From an uncultured Eubacteriales bacterium (GTDB lineage Bacteria > Bacillota > Clostridia > Oscillospirales > CAG-382): a stretch of DNA of 64,000 nt. The notes beneath the pieces were generated by a model. The model was not told the origin of the DNA, searched no databases, and worked only from the letters and a program-made list of their open reading frames with translations. Below are positions 50,647-59,176 of the stretch, piece by piece. The position numbers and the translations under genes are program-made. The stretch is from the NCBI GenBank assembly GCA_900551295.1, contig URVJ01000012.1, positions 7,786 to 71,785 of the forward strand, read 5' to 3'. Within the stretch, counting starts at the first letter, position 1. The number at the start of each line of letters is the position of its first letter.

Positions 50647-51933
50647 TTATTTATAGTAATCAAACTCGACGTCGTAAATATTTACGGTATCTCCGTCCTT
50701 GATTCCCTTTTCTTCGAGCGCCGCGATTATGCCCGAATTGCGCAAAATCTTCTGGAAATAGTTCATAGACTCATAGTCGTTGAAATTTATGGAGTTTATT
50801 ACATTGATTATACGCTGTGCCTCGACAAAGTATGTGCCGTTGACGTTTCTTACGGTAATTTCATCGGACATATCGCCGATTTCGGGTTCGGCATAGAGAT
50901 CGACTTCGGGTGTGAACACCTTTATTTCGGGAAGATCGGAAAGTTTCTTTGCGATAAGCTCTTTAAGCTCATCCGTTCCCTCGCCTATCCCCGCGCACAT
51001 GAACACGATCGGTATACCGCGTTCTGCGGCAAAATCTTCAAGCCTTTTCTTATTTTCCCCGCTTGTCATATCAAGCTTATTCGCCGCAATTATTCTCGGA
51101 CGTTTTGCAAGCTCGGGACTGTACTTTTCAAGCTCGGCATTTATGACGTTAAGGTCGTCTATCGGATCTCTGCCCTCAATTCCCGACGCGTCAACTACGT
51201 TTACTATAAGTCTGCACCTTTCGATATGGCGCAAAAACTGATGTCCCAGACCTTCGCCCTCGGAAGCGCCCTCGATAAGTCCCGGAATATCGGCAAGCAC
51301 ATAATTTCCGGCTTTCGCGTTTACGACGCCGAGAACCGGAGAGAGCGTTGTGAAGTGATATTCGGCAATCTTCGGGTTTGCCGCGCTTACCATGGAAATT
51401 ATCGTCGATTTTCCTGCGCTCGGCATACCGACAAGTCCTGCGTCGGCAAGCATTTTAAGTTCCAATACAACCTCAAGCTCTTTGCCCTTGACTCCGCTCT
51501 TAGCAAAGTTTGGCGTCTGTCTTGTCGGAGTTGCAAAGTGCGTATTTCCGAAGCCGCCCTTACCGCCCTTAAGCAGTATATAATATCCGTTTTCGGCAAC
51601 GTCCTCGTCGGACATATCCTTTATGACTTTTCCGGTTTCGGCGTCCTTGATTATTGTTCCCGGAGGAACGGGAATTTCGATATTCTCCGCATTTCTGCCG
51701 TGAAAACGTCTTGCCGCGCCGTCCTGTCCGTTGGGAGCGACAAACTTTCTTCTGTATTTGAAGTCAAGAAGAGTATTTTCGCCCTCATCGGGAACAAATA
51801 TAACGTCTCCTCCCTTGCCTCCGTCTCCGCCGTCGGGACCTCCGTGCGAAACATATTTTTCACGTCTGAACGAAACGCAGCCGTTTCCGCCGTTTCCTGC
51901 TTTTACATATATTTTTACTTTATCTATAAACAT
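50647..51933 (-). CDS. obgE: Obg family GTPase
   Basis: The product is 428 aa from the ATG at 51933. The Gly-rich Obg fold comes first (VKAGNGGNGCVSFRREKYV, GGPDGGDGGKGGDVIF). The G domain has LVGMPSAGKSTIISMVSAA (P-loop), DIPGLIEGASEGEGLGHQFL (G3) and AANKLDM (G4). A C-terminal OCT domain ends GDTVNIYDVEFDYYK. Obg proteins take part in late 50S assembly and stress signalling. rplU-prp-rpmA-obgE is one minus-strand operon, the usual Bacillota order. Confidence 0.96.
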   Translation of the reverse strand: MFIDKVKIYVKAGNGGNGCVSFRREKYVSHGGPDGGDGGKGGDVIFVPDEGENTLLDFKYRRKFVAPNGQDGAARRFHGRNAENIEIPVPPGTIIKDAETGKVIKDMSDEDVAENGYYILLKGGKGGFGNTHFATPTRQTPNFAKSGVKGKELEVVLELKMLADAGLVGMPSAGKSTIISMVSAANPKIAEYHFTTLSPVLGVVNAKAGNYVLADIPGLIEGASEGEGLGHQFLRHIERCRLIVNVVDASGIEGRDPIDDLNVINAELEKYSPELAKRPRIIAANKLDMTSGENKKRLEDFAAERGIPIVFMCAGIGEGTDELKELIAKKLSDLPEIKVFTPEVDLYAEPEIGDMSDEITVRNVNGTYFVEAQRIINVINSINFNDYESMNYFQKILRNSGIIAALEEKGIKDGDTVNIYDVEFDYYK

Positions 51934-52028
51934 TTTTTCACCGCTTTTCCATGTCACGCTTTATTATCAACAAAAGGCCACCGGATTATCCGACAGCCTT
52001 GTTTTAACCGTATGAATTTTGAGAAAAC

Positions 52029-52307
52029 TTACGCCTCGTAGACGCTTACTTTCTTTCTTCCGCCGGAAATATGCTCGAACTTAACTTTGCCTGCGGTAAG
52101 AGCGAAAAGTGTATCATCGGTTCCGATACCTACGTTTGTACCGGGATGAATGTGAGTTCCTCTCTGTCTTACAATTATGTTGCCTGCAACAACAGGCTGA
52201 CCGTCAGCCTTCTTTACGCCGAGACGCTTAGACTCGGAATCACGGCCGTTCTTTGTAGAACCGACACCTTTTTTATGAGCAAAAAACTGAATGCCTAATC
52301 TTAACAT
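52029..52307 (-). CDS. rpmA: 50S ribosomal protein bL27 with cleavable N-terminal extension
   Basis: The 92-aa protein begins MLRLGIQFFAHKKGVGSTKN. The leader up to QFF is the Bacillota-specific extension that Prp removes so that the mature Ala-His-Lys-Lys N-terminus can reach the peptidyl-transferase centre. The rest (GRDSESKRLGVKKADGQ, GNIIVRQRGTHIHPGTNVG) is standard bL27. It starts only a few bases after prp, the protease that matures it. Confidence 0.97.
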   Translation of the reverse strand: MLRLGIQFFAHKKGVGSTKNGRDSESKRLGVKKADGQPVVAGNIIVRQRGTHIHPGTNVGIGTDDTLFALTAGKVKFEHISGGRKKVSVYEA

Positions 52308-52311
52308 TACC

Positions 52312-52656
52312 TTACACCTCCGTTGTTATTTCTACGAATTCGGGATAGCTCTCGGACAGATCCGAAACAAACTGCGCATATCCCTCAATTATACGTCTTG
52401 CCATCTCGGACTGCTCTTTTGTGCAGCTCAATGAAAGACGCGCTTTCGGAACATCACCGTCAAAGTCCGTATCAAAATCAATATCGGATTTTTCAAGTAT
52501 GTCCATTACAAGTTCAAGTGCCGATGAAAGTGCCGCGCACACTATATCGCTTCCGTTTTCCGAGTACCCCGAATGTCCTTCGGAAAGCACCGTGTATGAC
52601 AAAAGCTCATGTCCGTTCCGCTTTGCTTTTTCGGCTTTAACGAAAACCTGCGTCAT
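52312..52656 (-). CDS. prp: Ribosomal-processing cysteine protease Prp
   Basis: The 114-aa protease cleaves the bL27 leader encoded by the next gene. The signature is SEGHSGYSENGSDIVCAALS, with catalytic His28 and Cys40, the same 12-residue spacing as the staphylococcal enzyme (His22, Cys34). Located between rplU and rpmA as in other Bacillota. Confidence 0.95.
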   Translation of the reverse strand: MTQVFVKAEKAKRNGHELLSYTVLSEGHSGYSENGSDIVCAALSSALELVMDILEKSDIDFDTDFDGDVPKARLSLSCTKEQSEMARRIIEGYAQFVSDLSESYPEFVEITTEV

Positions 52657-52670
52657 AACCGATTCTTCAA

Positions 52671-52976
52671 TCAGCCGATCTTGTTGATCTGAACCTTGGA
52701 ATAGGGCTGTCTGTGTCCCTGCTTCTTCTTTTCGTTCTTCTTGGACTTATACTTAAGAATAACGACTTTCTTTGCCTTGGCGTTTCTGAGAACAGTACCT
52801 TCAGCCTTGACACCGTCTACAAACGGAGTTCCGACCTTGATTCCGTTATCGTCGGAAAGAGCCACTACGTCAAACGATACGTTTGCGTTTTCTTCAACGC
52901 CGAGCTTCTCAACGAAGATGATGTCGCCCTCTGCTACTTTATACTGCTTTCCGCCGGTCTGAATAACTGCGTACAC
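52671..52976 (-). CDS. rplU: 50S ribosomal protein bL21
   Basis: The product is 101 aa from a GTG at 52976 (GTGAGGTG upstream). YAVIQTGGKQYKVAEGDIIF at the start, VGTPFVDGVKAEGTVL and the basic KYKSKKNEKKKQGHRQPYSK tail are standard bL21. First gene of the rplU-prp-rpmA-obgE operon, after a leader of about 100 nt. Confidence 0.97.
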   Translation of the reverse strand: MYAVIQTGGKQYKVAEGDIIFVEKLGVEENANVSFDVVALSDDNGIKVGTPFVDGVKAEGTVLRNAKAKKVVILKYKSKKNEKKKQGHRQPYSKVQINKIG

Positions 52977-53080
52977 GAAAAGCACCTCACTTTCTTAATA
53001 AGACTCGCTGAACACGGGCTTCCGGTTTTCTTTCATATATTACATAAAAGCGCACGGAATTATCTGCCCTTATCATGCGG
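52977..53080 (-). ncRNA. rplU leader, possible L21 autoregulatory element
   Basis: About 105 nt lie between the consensus promoter and the rplU GTG. Bacillota often carry the L21 leader RNA here. Pairing such as GGGC (near 53068) with GCCC (near 53028) is visible, but I cannot confirm a match to the family. Confidence 0.35.
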
Positions 53081-53087
53081 CTCTACT

Positions 53088-53116
53088 ATTATATCATGTG
53101 AAAACGCCGATGTCAA
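53088..53116 (-). promoter_or_regulatory. Promoter of the rplU-prp-rpmA-obgE operon
   Basis: TTGACA (53116-53111) and TATAAT (53093-53088) with a 17-bp spacer, full consensus, with TG one base before the -10. Confidence 0.92.
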
Positions 53117-53156
53117 GGGTTTTGAGAGATTTTTTGACATTTATCAGGCGAGAACA

Positions 53157-53400
53157 TTGCATTTTTATTTTTTTACGGTGTATAATAGTTTCCGTCGGCG
53201 TAAAAGCCGGCAGGTAAGGATCTCTTTGCGGTGGATTTCACCGGCGGTTGCGCCATTCCCGAAAGGGTGTGGTTGTTATGAACGATACATAAAATTTATT
53301 ATCTTTGTAGTTCTCATAGCGATAGCTTTTAGTATAAAAGTAAGATAACCGCCCCAATGCAAACGCAGCGGTTATCTTTGATCGTTATGTTGGCGCAACC
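53157..53400 (+). pseudogene. Decayed small-hydrophobic-peptide locus (type I toxin-like)
   Basis: A promoter (TTGCAT 53157-53162, 18-bp spacer, TATAAT 53181-53186) is followed by hairpins (CGGC-GTAAAA-GCCG and GGTG-GATTT-CACC). An open frame reads YERYIKFIIFVVLIAIAFSI then KVR and stop. The ATG at 53278 is one base out of frame with that peptide and reads only MNDT before a stop, as if one base were lost. A strong terminator follows. GGTTGCGCC (53246-53254) and GGCGCAACC (53392-53400) are perfect 9-bp complements at the ends, like the long-range pairing of type I toxin mRNAs. Confidence 0.5.
53343..53380 (+). terminator. Terminator of the small-peptide locus
   Basis: AGATAACCGC (53343-53352) and GCGGTTATCT (53368-53377) form a perfect 10-bp stem followed by TTTG. 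Confidence 0.85.
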
Positions 53401-53505
53401 GTTTGAGGTCTTGCCTTTGTACTTATATTATATCCGCAAAACCGATATTTGTCAACACATATGCGAAAAAACTTTTATATGTTTACATTATTTATATTAT
53501 ATGTC

Positions 53506-53534
53506 TTGACAAAGCCGCGCGCTTACTGTATAAT
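53506..53534 (+). promoter_or_regulatory. Promoter of metK
   Basis: TTGACA (53506-53511) and TATAAT (53529-53534) with a 17-bp spacer, full consensus. Confidence 0.92.
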
Positions 53535-53558
53535 GTATTCAAATTAATAAATCTTAAT

Positions 53559-53744
53559 CTTATCAAGAGCGGCTGAGGGAACAGGACCGAAGATGCCCGG
53601 CAACCTGTCTGAACAAAATTCGGACAAGGTGCTACTTCCTGCATGATATTCACGTTTTTGCAAAGCGCGGCGCGGTTATCATGAAAGATGAGAAGTAAAC
53701 GACTTCTTCCCTGCTCTGATTTTTTCGGTGCAGGGTGTTTTTTT
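53559..53744 (+). ncRNA. SAM-I (S-box) riboswitch with terminator, upstream of metK
   Basis: The conserved S-box core is present: CTTATCAAGAGCGGCTGAGG, then GACCGAAGATGCCCGGCAACC interrupted only in its first bases, AAGGTGCTACTTCCTGC and the closing GATGAGAAG of P1. It is followed by the terminator CCCTGC (53709-53714) with GCAGGG (53730-53735) and a T run. GAAGT-AAAC-GACTTC overlaps P1 and the terminator region as the switching part. SAM binding should stop transcription before metK. Confidence 0.95.
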
Positions 53745-53771
53745 CGGCACGGCAAAAGAAAGGAATTCAAA

Positions 53772-54956
53772 ATGAAAAAAGTATTATTCACATCGGAATC
53801 GGTAACTGAAGGACATCCCGACAAGATATGCGACGCCATATCCGACGCGGTGCTTGACGCCATAATTGAAAAAGATCCGACGGCACGCGTTGCCTGCGAA
53901 ACGGCTATAACCACGGGACTTGTACTCGTAACCGGAGAAGTTACCGCAAACTGCTATGTTGACATTCAGGGAATCGTGCGCGACACGATACGCGAAATAG
54001 GCTATGACAGAGCTAAATACGGCTTTGACAGCGACACCTGCGCGGTTATCAGTTCGATTCACGAACAGTCCCCCGACATCGCTCTCGGCGTTGACAAATC
54101 GCTTGAAGCAAAAGAGGGCGATACCGACAAGTACGACACGGGCGCCGGCGACCAGGGACTTATCTTCGGATATGCCTGCAACGAAACCAAGGAGCTTATG
54201 CCGCTCCCCATCTCGCTTGCGCACAAGCTTGCAAAACGCCTTACCGAGGTCAGAAAGAACGGAACTCTGCCTTATCTGCGTCCGGACGGAAAAACTCAGG
54301 TTACCGTTGAGTACACGGACGGGAAACCGTCAAGAGTCGACGCGGTTGTCGTTTCCTCTCAGCACGATCCCAAAGCTGAGCTTGCGGCTATCAGACGCGA
54401 CATCATAAGAGAAGTTATACGCCCCGTCATTCCCGAAGAACTGCTCGACGAAAACACAAGATTCTTCATCAATCCGACAGGACGTTTTGTAATAGGCGGT
54501 CCCAACGGCGACACCGGTCTTACCGGAAGAAAGATCATTGTCGATACCTACGGCGGATATGCGCGTCACGGCGGCGGAGCATTCTCCGGCAAAGACCCGA
54601 CAAAGGTTGACAGAAGTGCCGCATACGCCGCAAGATACGTTGCGAAGAACATTGTTGCGGCAGGTCTTGCGGACAAATGCGAGGTTCAGATAGCATATGC
54701 GATAGGCGTTGCTCACCCTATCTCGGTTCTGGTTGACACCTTCGGGACGGCAAAAGCCGACGAGGAAAAGATCTCAAAAGCCGTTTACAAGTGCTTCGAT
54801 CTGCGTCCGGCTGCGATAATCGAAATGCTCGACCTCAGAAAGCCTATCTACAAGCAGCTCTCGGCTTACGGTCATCTCGGCAGAGAAGAACTCGGGGTTA
54901 CATGGGAAAAGACCGACCGCGCAGAGGCTCTCAAAAAAGCTGTTGCAGAACTTTAA
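53772..54956 (+). CDS. metK: S-adenosylmethionine synthetase
   Basis: The product is 394 aa from the ATG at 53772 (AAAGGA upstream). It makes SAM from ATP and methionine. Motifs are TSESVTEGHPDKICDAISDA, GAGDQGLIFGYACNET, GGPNGDTGLTGRKIIVDTYG, and GGGAFSGKDPTKVDRSAAYA. Length and motifs are fully standard. Its expression is under the S-box riboswitch immediately upstream. Confidence 0.98.
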   Translation: MKKVLFTSESVTEGHPDKICDAISDAVLDAIIEKDPTARVACETAITTGLVLVTGEVTANCYVDIQGIVRDTIREIGYDRAKYGFDSDTCAVISSIHEQSPDIALGVDKSLEAKEGDTDKYDTGAGDQGLIFGYACNETKELMPLPISLAHKLAKRLTEVRKNGTLPYLRPDGKTQVTVEYTDGKPSRVDAVVVSSQHDPKAELAAIRRDIIREVIRPVIPEELLDENTRFFINPTGRFVIGGPNGDTGLTGRKIIVDTYGGYARHGGGAFSGKDPTKVDRSAAYAARYVAKNIVAAGLADKCEVQIAYAIGVAHPISVLVDTFGTAKADEEKISKAVYKCFDLRPAAIIEMLDLRKPIYKQLSAYGHLGREELGVTWEKTDRAEALKKAVAEL

Positions 54957-55269
54957 GCCAATATTGATTACTGTTATTGCGCATATATTTGCATATTCGG
55001 ACTAAATATCAACATTTTATATACCAAAACGCGCCGATTTATATGTTTCGCAGGAAATTTCAAAATATTTTCTCGCGTTTTCTGCAAAAAGCTCACATAT
55101 ACTCTGCGTTTTGGTGTTTTTTGTAAGATGTATACAAATTCAGCGGTAAAAATTTGGGAAGAAATAATCTTTTCTTTTTCAGAAAAATTTGGTATTATAT
55201 AGTAGATAATTCAGAAACTCTAAAATTGTTTAAAGTTACAGGTGTCTGATCTTTAGGAGGTTACAACAG
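54957..55269 (+). other. Intergenic region with alternative stem-loops between metK and the ABC ATPase
   Basis: ACCAAAACGC (55023-55032) can pair with GCGTTTTGGT (55106-55115), which is followed by GTTTTTT, a terminator-like form. The overlapping AAAACGCG (55027-55034) can instead pair with CGCGTTTT (55074-55081). A TATTAT -10-like box lies near 55193. No gene is seen. Confidence 0.55.
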
Positions 55270-56385
55270 ATGGCAAGTGTTTCGTTAAAGCACATTTTCA
55301 AAAGATATCCCGGCGGCGTTACTGCCGTAAACGATTTCTGCCTTGAAATCAAGGACAAGGAATTCATTATACTCGTAGGTCCTTCCGGATGCGGTAAGTC
55401 AACCACTCTGCGTATGATTGCCGGTCTTGAAGAAATTACCGAAGGCGAACTTTACATAGGCGACAGAATCGTAAACGACGTTGCGCCTAAGGACAGAGAC
55501 ATCGCGATGGTTTTCCAGAACTATGCTCTTTATCCGCACATGACAGTATTTGAAAACATGGCTTTCGGTCTTAAGCTCAGAAAAACACCGAAAGAAGAAA
55601 TAAAGAGACGCGTTGAAGAGGCAGGAAGAATCCTCGACATCAGCCACCTTCTCGACAGACGCCCGAAGGCTTTGTCAGGCGGTCAGAGACAGCGTGTTGC
55701 TCTCGGACGTGCTATTGTCCGCGAACCTAAGGTATTCCTTCTTGACGAACCGCTCTCAAACCTCGACGCAAAGCTCCGTGCTGCGATGAGAACCGAGATC
55801 ACAAAGCTTCACAAGAAACTCGGTACAACGTTTATCTACGTTACGCATGACCAGGTAGAGGCTATGACCATGGCTTCGAGAATCGTCGTTATGAAAGACG
55901 GTATCATTCAGCAGGTCGATACTCCTCAGAACCTTTACGATATGCCCTGCAACCTCTTCGTAGCAGGATTTATCGGAACTCCTCAGATGAACTTCATTCA
56001 TGCAAACCTTGTCAAGGAAGGTTCCGACGTATTCGTTGAATTCGACGGCTGCAAGTTCAAGCTTCCGACCGAAAAGGCTCAGAATCCGGCACTTGCGGAC
56101 TACTTCGGAAAAGAAGTTATCCTCGGCGTTCGTCCCGAATGTATCCACGACGAGCCTATGTACCTCTCCTCTCTTGAGGACTGGACGACAGACGTTCAGA
56201 TCGACGTTACTGAGCTTATGGGTGCTGAAATTTACCTTTACTTCACTCTCGGCGAGGACAACAACCTCATCGCAAGAGTATCTTCCAGAAGCAAGGCAAA
56301 GAGCGGCGACACCGTTAAGGTTGCGTTCGATATTTCTCACATTCACATTTTCGATAAAGACACCGAAAAGTGCATCGCACACTGA
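55270..56385 (+). CDS. Sugar ABC transporter ATP-binding protein (MsmX/UgpC-type)
   Basis: The 371-aa ATPase has Walker A GPSGCGKSTTLRMIAGLEE, Q-loop VFQNYALYPHMTVFENMAFG, signature LSGGQRQRVALGRA, Walker B FLLDEPLSNLDAKLR and H-loop YVTHDQVEAMTMA. A C-terminal TOBE/OB domain contains VILGVRPECIHDE. Such ATPases energise carbohydrate uptake and often serve several separate permeases, which would suit the glycan genes 5-15 kb away. AGGAGG lies 9 bases before the ATG. No permease or binding protein adjoins it. Confidence 0.92.
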   Translation: MASVSLKHIFKRYPGGVTAVNDFCLEIKDKEFIILVGPSGCGKSTTLRMIAGLEEITEGELYIGDRIVNDVAPKDRDIAMVFQNYALYPHMTVFENMAFGLKLRKTPKEEIKRRVEEAGRILDISHLLDRRPKALSGGQRQRVALGRAIVREPKVFLLDEPLSNLDAKLRAAMRTEITKLHKKLGTTFIYVTHDQVEAMTMASRIVVMKDGIIQQVDTPQNLYDMPCNLFVAGFIGTPQMNFIHANLVKEGSDVFVEFDGCKFKLPTEKAQNPALADYFGKEVILGVRPECIHDEPMYLSSLEDWTTDVQIDVTELMGAEIYLYFTLGEDNNLIARVSSRSKAKSGDTVKVAFDISHIHIFDKDTEKCIAH

Positions 56386-56403
56386 TTATATTGCAACAAT
56401 TAC

Positions 56404-56438
56404 GGCAGGCTGCTTTTACGGCGGCTTGCCTTTCTTTT
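56404..56438 (+). terminator. Terminator after the ABC ATPase gene
   Basis: GGCAGGCTGC (56404-56413) pairs imperfectly with GCGGCTTGCC (56421-56430), followed by TTTCTTTTT. Confidence 0.7.
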
Positions 56439-56480
56439 TAAATAGCCAAAGATACTGATTTTCGCGAAAGGAAAACAAAA

Positions 56481-57710
56481 ATGAAATACGTCATAATAAT
56501 AGGCGACGGAATGGCGGACTACAAAATCGAATCTATCGGCAACAAAACTCCGCTCATGGTTGCAAAAAAGCCGAGAATGGACTACATGGCGTCTCACGGC
56601 GTTATCGGATATTCCCACAACGTACCGGAAGGCATGGTCCCCGAAAGCGACACGGCAAACCTTGCGGTTATGGGATATGATCCAAAGATATACTCAAAGG
56701 GACGTTCTCCTCTTGAGGCGTTGAGCATGGGCATTGAAATGCAGCCCGACGAAACCGCATTCAGAATCAACACGGTTGCTCTTACGGAAAATGACTGCGA
56801 CTACGAACATCAGGTAATCATAGACCACGGTGCCGACGAGATACCGACTGAGGAATCGGCAGAGCTTATAAAGACGCTTGACAAGGAACTCGGCGACGAA
56901 AACCGCAAGTATTATCCCGGCGTAAGCTACCGTCACTGCCTTATATGGAAAAATGCACCCGAAATATTCCCGTTCATGCGTCCGCACGACATACTCGGCA
57001 AAACGATAGGCGAATATCTGCCGAGCGGCGAAATCGGCGCGCCGTATCTCGAAATAATGAAAAAAAGCTACGAGATATTAAAGAACCACCCCATAAACAT
57101 CGACAGAAAAAAGCGCGGACTTCTGCCCGCAAACTCGCTTTGGATATGGAGCCCCGGCAAAAAGCCGCAGCTCAAATCGTTTGAAGAAAAATACGGCATA
57201 AAGGGCACCGTAATCTCAGCGGTTGACCTTATAAAGGGTATCGGAAAATGCGCAAAGATGAACGTCCCCGACATTGAGGGCGCGACCGGCAACATCAACA
57301 CAAACTTCCACGGCAAAGCTGTCGCTGCGGTTGAGGCACTCAGAAACGGCGACGATCTTGTATACGTCCACGTCGAAGCACCCGACGAATGCGGTCACAG
57401 AGCCGAGCTTGAAAACAAGATAAAATCTATCGAGTACATAGACGAGCAGGTAATCGGATACATTGAGGACGAGCTGAAAAAGGACGGCGAAGAATACCGT
57501 TTTCTTATACTTCCCGACCACCCGACTCCAATCGCCCTCAGAACGCACACCATGGACGCCGTGCCTTACATCATGTACACAAGCACAAACGAAGTAAACT
57601 CTGGCGCGCCTTGCTACGACGAGCAGTTCGGCGTTGAGGATTCTTCGGCTCTCGGTCTTAAAAACTACGACAGGGGCGAAAAAATCATGGACGATTTTCT
57701 CGGAAAATAA
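56481..57710 (+). CDS. apgM: Cofactor-independent phosphoglycerate mutase (archaeal-type ApgM)
   Basis: The 409-aa alkaline-phosphatase-superfamily protein begins YVIIIGDGMADYKIESIGNK and has the phospho-acceptor Ser in PESDTANLAVMGYDP. KGRSPLEALSMGIEM, TNFHGKAVAAVEALRNGDDL, YVHVEAPDECGHRAELENK and LILPDHPTPI supply metal ligands. It interconverts 3- and 2-phosphoglycerate. Some members of this branch have been proposed to act as homoserine kinases, so the substrate carries slight doubt. AAAGGA precedes the ATG; a small membrane-protein gene follows. Confidence 0.9.
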   Translation: MKYVIIIGDGMADYKIESIGNKTPLMVAKKPRMDYMASHGVIGYSHNVPEGMVPESDTANLAVMGYDPKIYSKGRSPLEALSMGIEMQPDETAFRINTVALTENDCDYEHQVIIDHGADEIPTEESAELIKTLDKELGDENRKYYPGVSYRHCLIWKNAPEIFPFMRPHDILGKTIGEYLPSGEIGAPYLEIMKKSYEILKNHPINIDRKKRGLLPANSLWIWSPGKKPQLKSFEEKYGIKGTVISAVDLIKGIGKCAKMNVPDIEGATGNINTNFHGKAVAAVEALRNGDDLVYVHVEAPDECGHRAELENKIKSIEYIDEQVIGYIEDELKKDGEEYRFLILPDHPTPIALRTHTMDAVPYIMYTSTNEVNSGAPCYDEQFGVEDSSALGLKNYDRGEKIMDDFLGK

Positions 57711-57733
57711 AATTTTCAAGGAGGTAAACAAAC

Positions 57734-57898
57734 ATGGAAAACACAGCCTTTTCGGTTATAATTATGCTCATATTTGCCGTTATCGGCTTTTTTGCCGGAG
57801 CATTTTTAGACAACAACGCTTTCGGCAGTGCAATTCTGTTTGCGCTTATTTCCGGAATTGCCTGCATTGTTCATGCGATTGAAAGCAAAAAGCAGTAA
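57734..57898 (+). CDS. 54-aa membrane protein of unknown function
   Basis: An ATG at 57734 with AAGGAGGT upstream opens a 54-codon gene. Two hydrophobic helices (FSVIIMLIFAVIGFFAGAFL and AILFALISGIACIVHAI) flank a short DNNAFGS turn, and a basic SKKQ tail ends it. The start lies 23 bp after apgM and a strong terminator follows, so it is the last gene of that transcript. I do not recognise a family. Confidence 0.75.
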   Translation: MENTAFSVIIMLIFAVIGFFAGAFLDNNAFGSAILFALISGIACIVHAIESKKQ

Positions 57899-57930
57899 AC
57901 CGCATAAATTCAAGTAAACATAATGCAAAA

Positions 57931-57980
57931 TCTCCCGTGTCCGGTACTCGTATGTACTCACGGGAGATAATTTTTTGCTT
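57931..57980 (+). terminator. Terminator after the apgM transcript
   Basis: TCTCCCGTG (57931-57939) and CACGGGAGA (57959-57967) form a perfect 9-bp stem, then TAATTTTTTG. Confidence 0.88.
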
Positions 57981-58021
57981 ACAAAGCAGCAAAAAATGTA
58001 ATTATTGTTAGCATAAAACTC

Positions 58022-58159
58022 TTACTGTTCCACAACCGACTTATAATAGTTTCCGAAATCCGCAAGAGCGTCAATGATCGGCAGCATCTGCCGTCCAAGC
58101 TCAGTCAGCCCGTATTCAACTCTCGGCGGATTTACGCGGATGACGCTGTTATATATTAA
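58022..58159 (-). pseudogene. HxlR-type regulator, C-terminal remnant
   Basis: Read on the minus strand the sequence gives VIRVNPPRVEYGLTELGRQM, LPIIDALADFGNYYKSVVEQ and a stop. This matches the end of the HxlR winged-helix domain (PPRVEYSLTELG, then a final helix). Upstream there is a stop codon and AT-rich sequence, so the first half of the gene, including the recognition helix, is gone. Confidence 0.8.
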
Positions 58160-58177
58160 TCATATAACAAAAATAGT

Positions 58178-58211
58178 GAGCATGGTTACGGTAAATTCCG
58201 CAGCTATGCTC
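58178..58211. terminator. Terminator after the LOG gene
   Basis: GAGCAT (58178-58183) and ATGCTC (58206-58211) enclose a partly paired stem. T runs follow on both strands. Confidence 0.6.
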
Positions 58212-58245
58212 TTTTTATGCTTATGTAAATTTAAAAATCGCGCAT

Positions 58246-58782
58246 TTACCGCTTTTCAAGCGCAGTAATCACTTCGTCCAGATTTTCGGCAAAGCATATT
58301 CCCTCCTGGCGTTCTTTTGACGACAGACCTTTGTCTATCATCTTGTCAAGCAGCGCTTTAAGGCTGTCGTAATATCCGTTCAGATTATAGAGAATACACG
58401 GCGCGTCAAGCTGTTTTAAGGACACCTTTGACATGACCTCGGATATTTCTTCAAGCGTTCCGGTTCCGCCCGGAAAAGCGATAAAAGCGTCGCCGAGTTC
58501 TATCATTTTCGCCTTTCTTTCCGACATATCGCGCGTTACGATAAGCTCTGTCAGGTCGTCATACAAAAAGCCCATATCCACAAAAAACTGCGGCTCGACG
58601 CCCGTCACACTTCCGCCCGAATTCAGAACGCTTTCGGCAATCTCGCCCATAAGACCGTTTTTCGATCCGCCGTAAACAAGCGAATGTCCGTTTGCTCCTA
58701 TCCAATTTCCAAGTTCTCTTACCGCTTTGAGCAAAGCAGGATCATTTCCCTCGTTTGCTCCGAGATAAACCGTAATATTCAT
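58246..58782 (-). CDS. LOG family protein (TIGR00730-type nucleotide phosphoribohydrolase)
   Basis: The 178-aa Rossmann-like protein has VYGGSKNGLMGEIAESVLNS and the hallmark FPGGTGTLEEISEVM with catalytic Glu. LOG enzymes release base from nucleoside 5'-monophosphates (cytokinin-type or AMP); the bacterial role is mostly nucleotide clean-up. It is not linked to any other nucleotide gene here and has its own terminator. Confidence 0.9.
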   Translation of the reverse strand: MNITVYLGANEGNDPALLKAVRELGNWIGANGHSLVYGGSKNGLMGEIAESVLNSGGSVTGVEPQFFVDMGFLYDDLTELIVTRDMSERKAKMIELGDAFIAFPGGTGTLEEISEVMSKVSLKQLDAPCILYNLNGYYDSLKALLDKMIDKGLSSKERQEGICFAENLDEVITALEKR

Positions 58783-58867
58783 TTTAAATCAACCTTTCCA
58801 AAACAATACAAAAAACATTTCAAAGCCGACTGTGAAATTATAACATTTCCGTTTGCTGCGCCCTGCC

Positions 58868-59176
58868 TTAACAATCCCACAGATGAAGTTTTAGGTTTAC
58901 GTTTCCGTTTGCATTAAAAGTCACACCCTCAGTCTCAAGCAGCCCTCTCTGCTCATGCCAGCCCGGAACCAATCTTCCGCAGTGATTTACAACCCGATGG
59001 CACGGATAATCTCCGTAAAACTCTGCCATGCTTAATACCTTTCCCACAAGCCTGGAATTCTTATCTCTGTCGACAAGCTTTGCTATCTGACCGTAGGTTG
59101 CCGTTTTTCCGCAGGGTATTTCGCTTACAACAGACAGTATTTCATAAATCAAATTTGTGTCGGATATTTTACTCAT
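58868..59176 (-). CDS. Methylated-DNA-protein cysteine methyltransferase family protein (MGMT)
   Basis: The product is 102 aa from the ATG at 59176 (AGGAAAG upstream). It is the DNA-binding/active-site domain alone: VVSEIPCGKTATYGQIAKLV, RLVGKVLSM, then PCHRVV with acceptor Cys59, and GWHEQRGLLETEGV. ATL proteins have Trp in place of this Cys, so transfer of alkyl groups from O6-alkylguanine is possible. The same frame stays open upstream into the tail of a broken GNAT gene without a stop, so a fused reading from a TTG at 59308 is also open. Confidence 0.88.
   Translation of the reverse strand: MSKISDTNLIYEILSVVSEIPCGKTATYGQIAKLVDRDKNSRLVGKVLSMAEFYGDYPCHRVVNHCGRLVPGWHEQRGLLETEGVTFNANGNVNLKLHLWDC

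Noticed and set aside
52713..53348. Plus-strand 211-codon frame across rplU and its leader
   Set aside because: It runs antisense to rplU and its upstream region; only the last 25 codons correspond to the small hydrophobic peptide frame.
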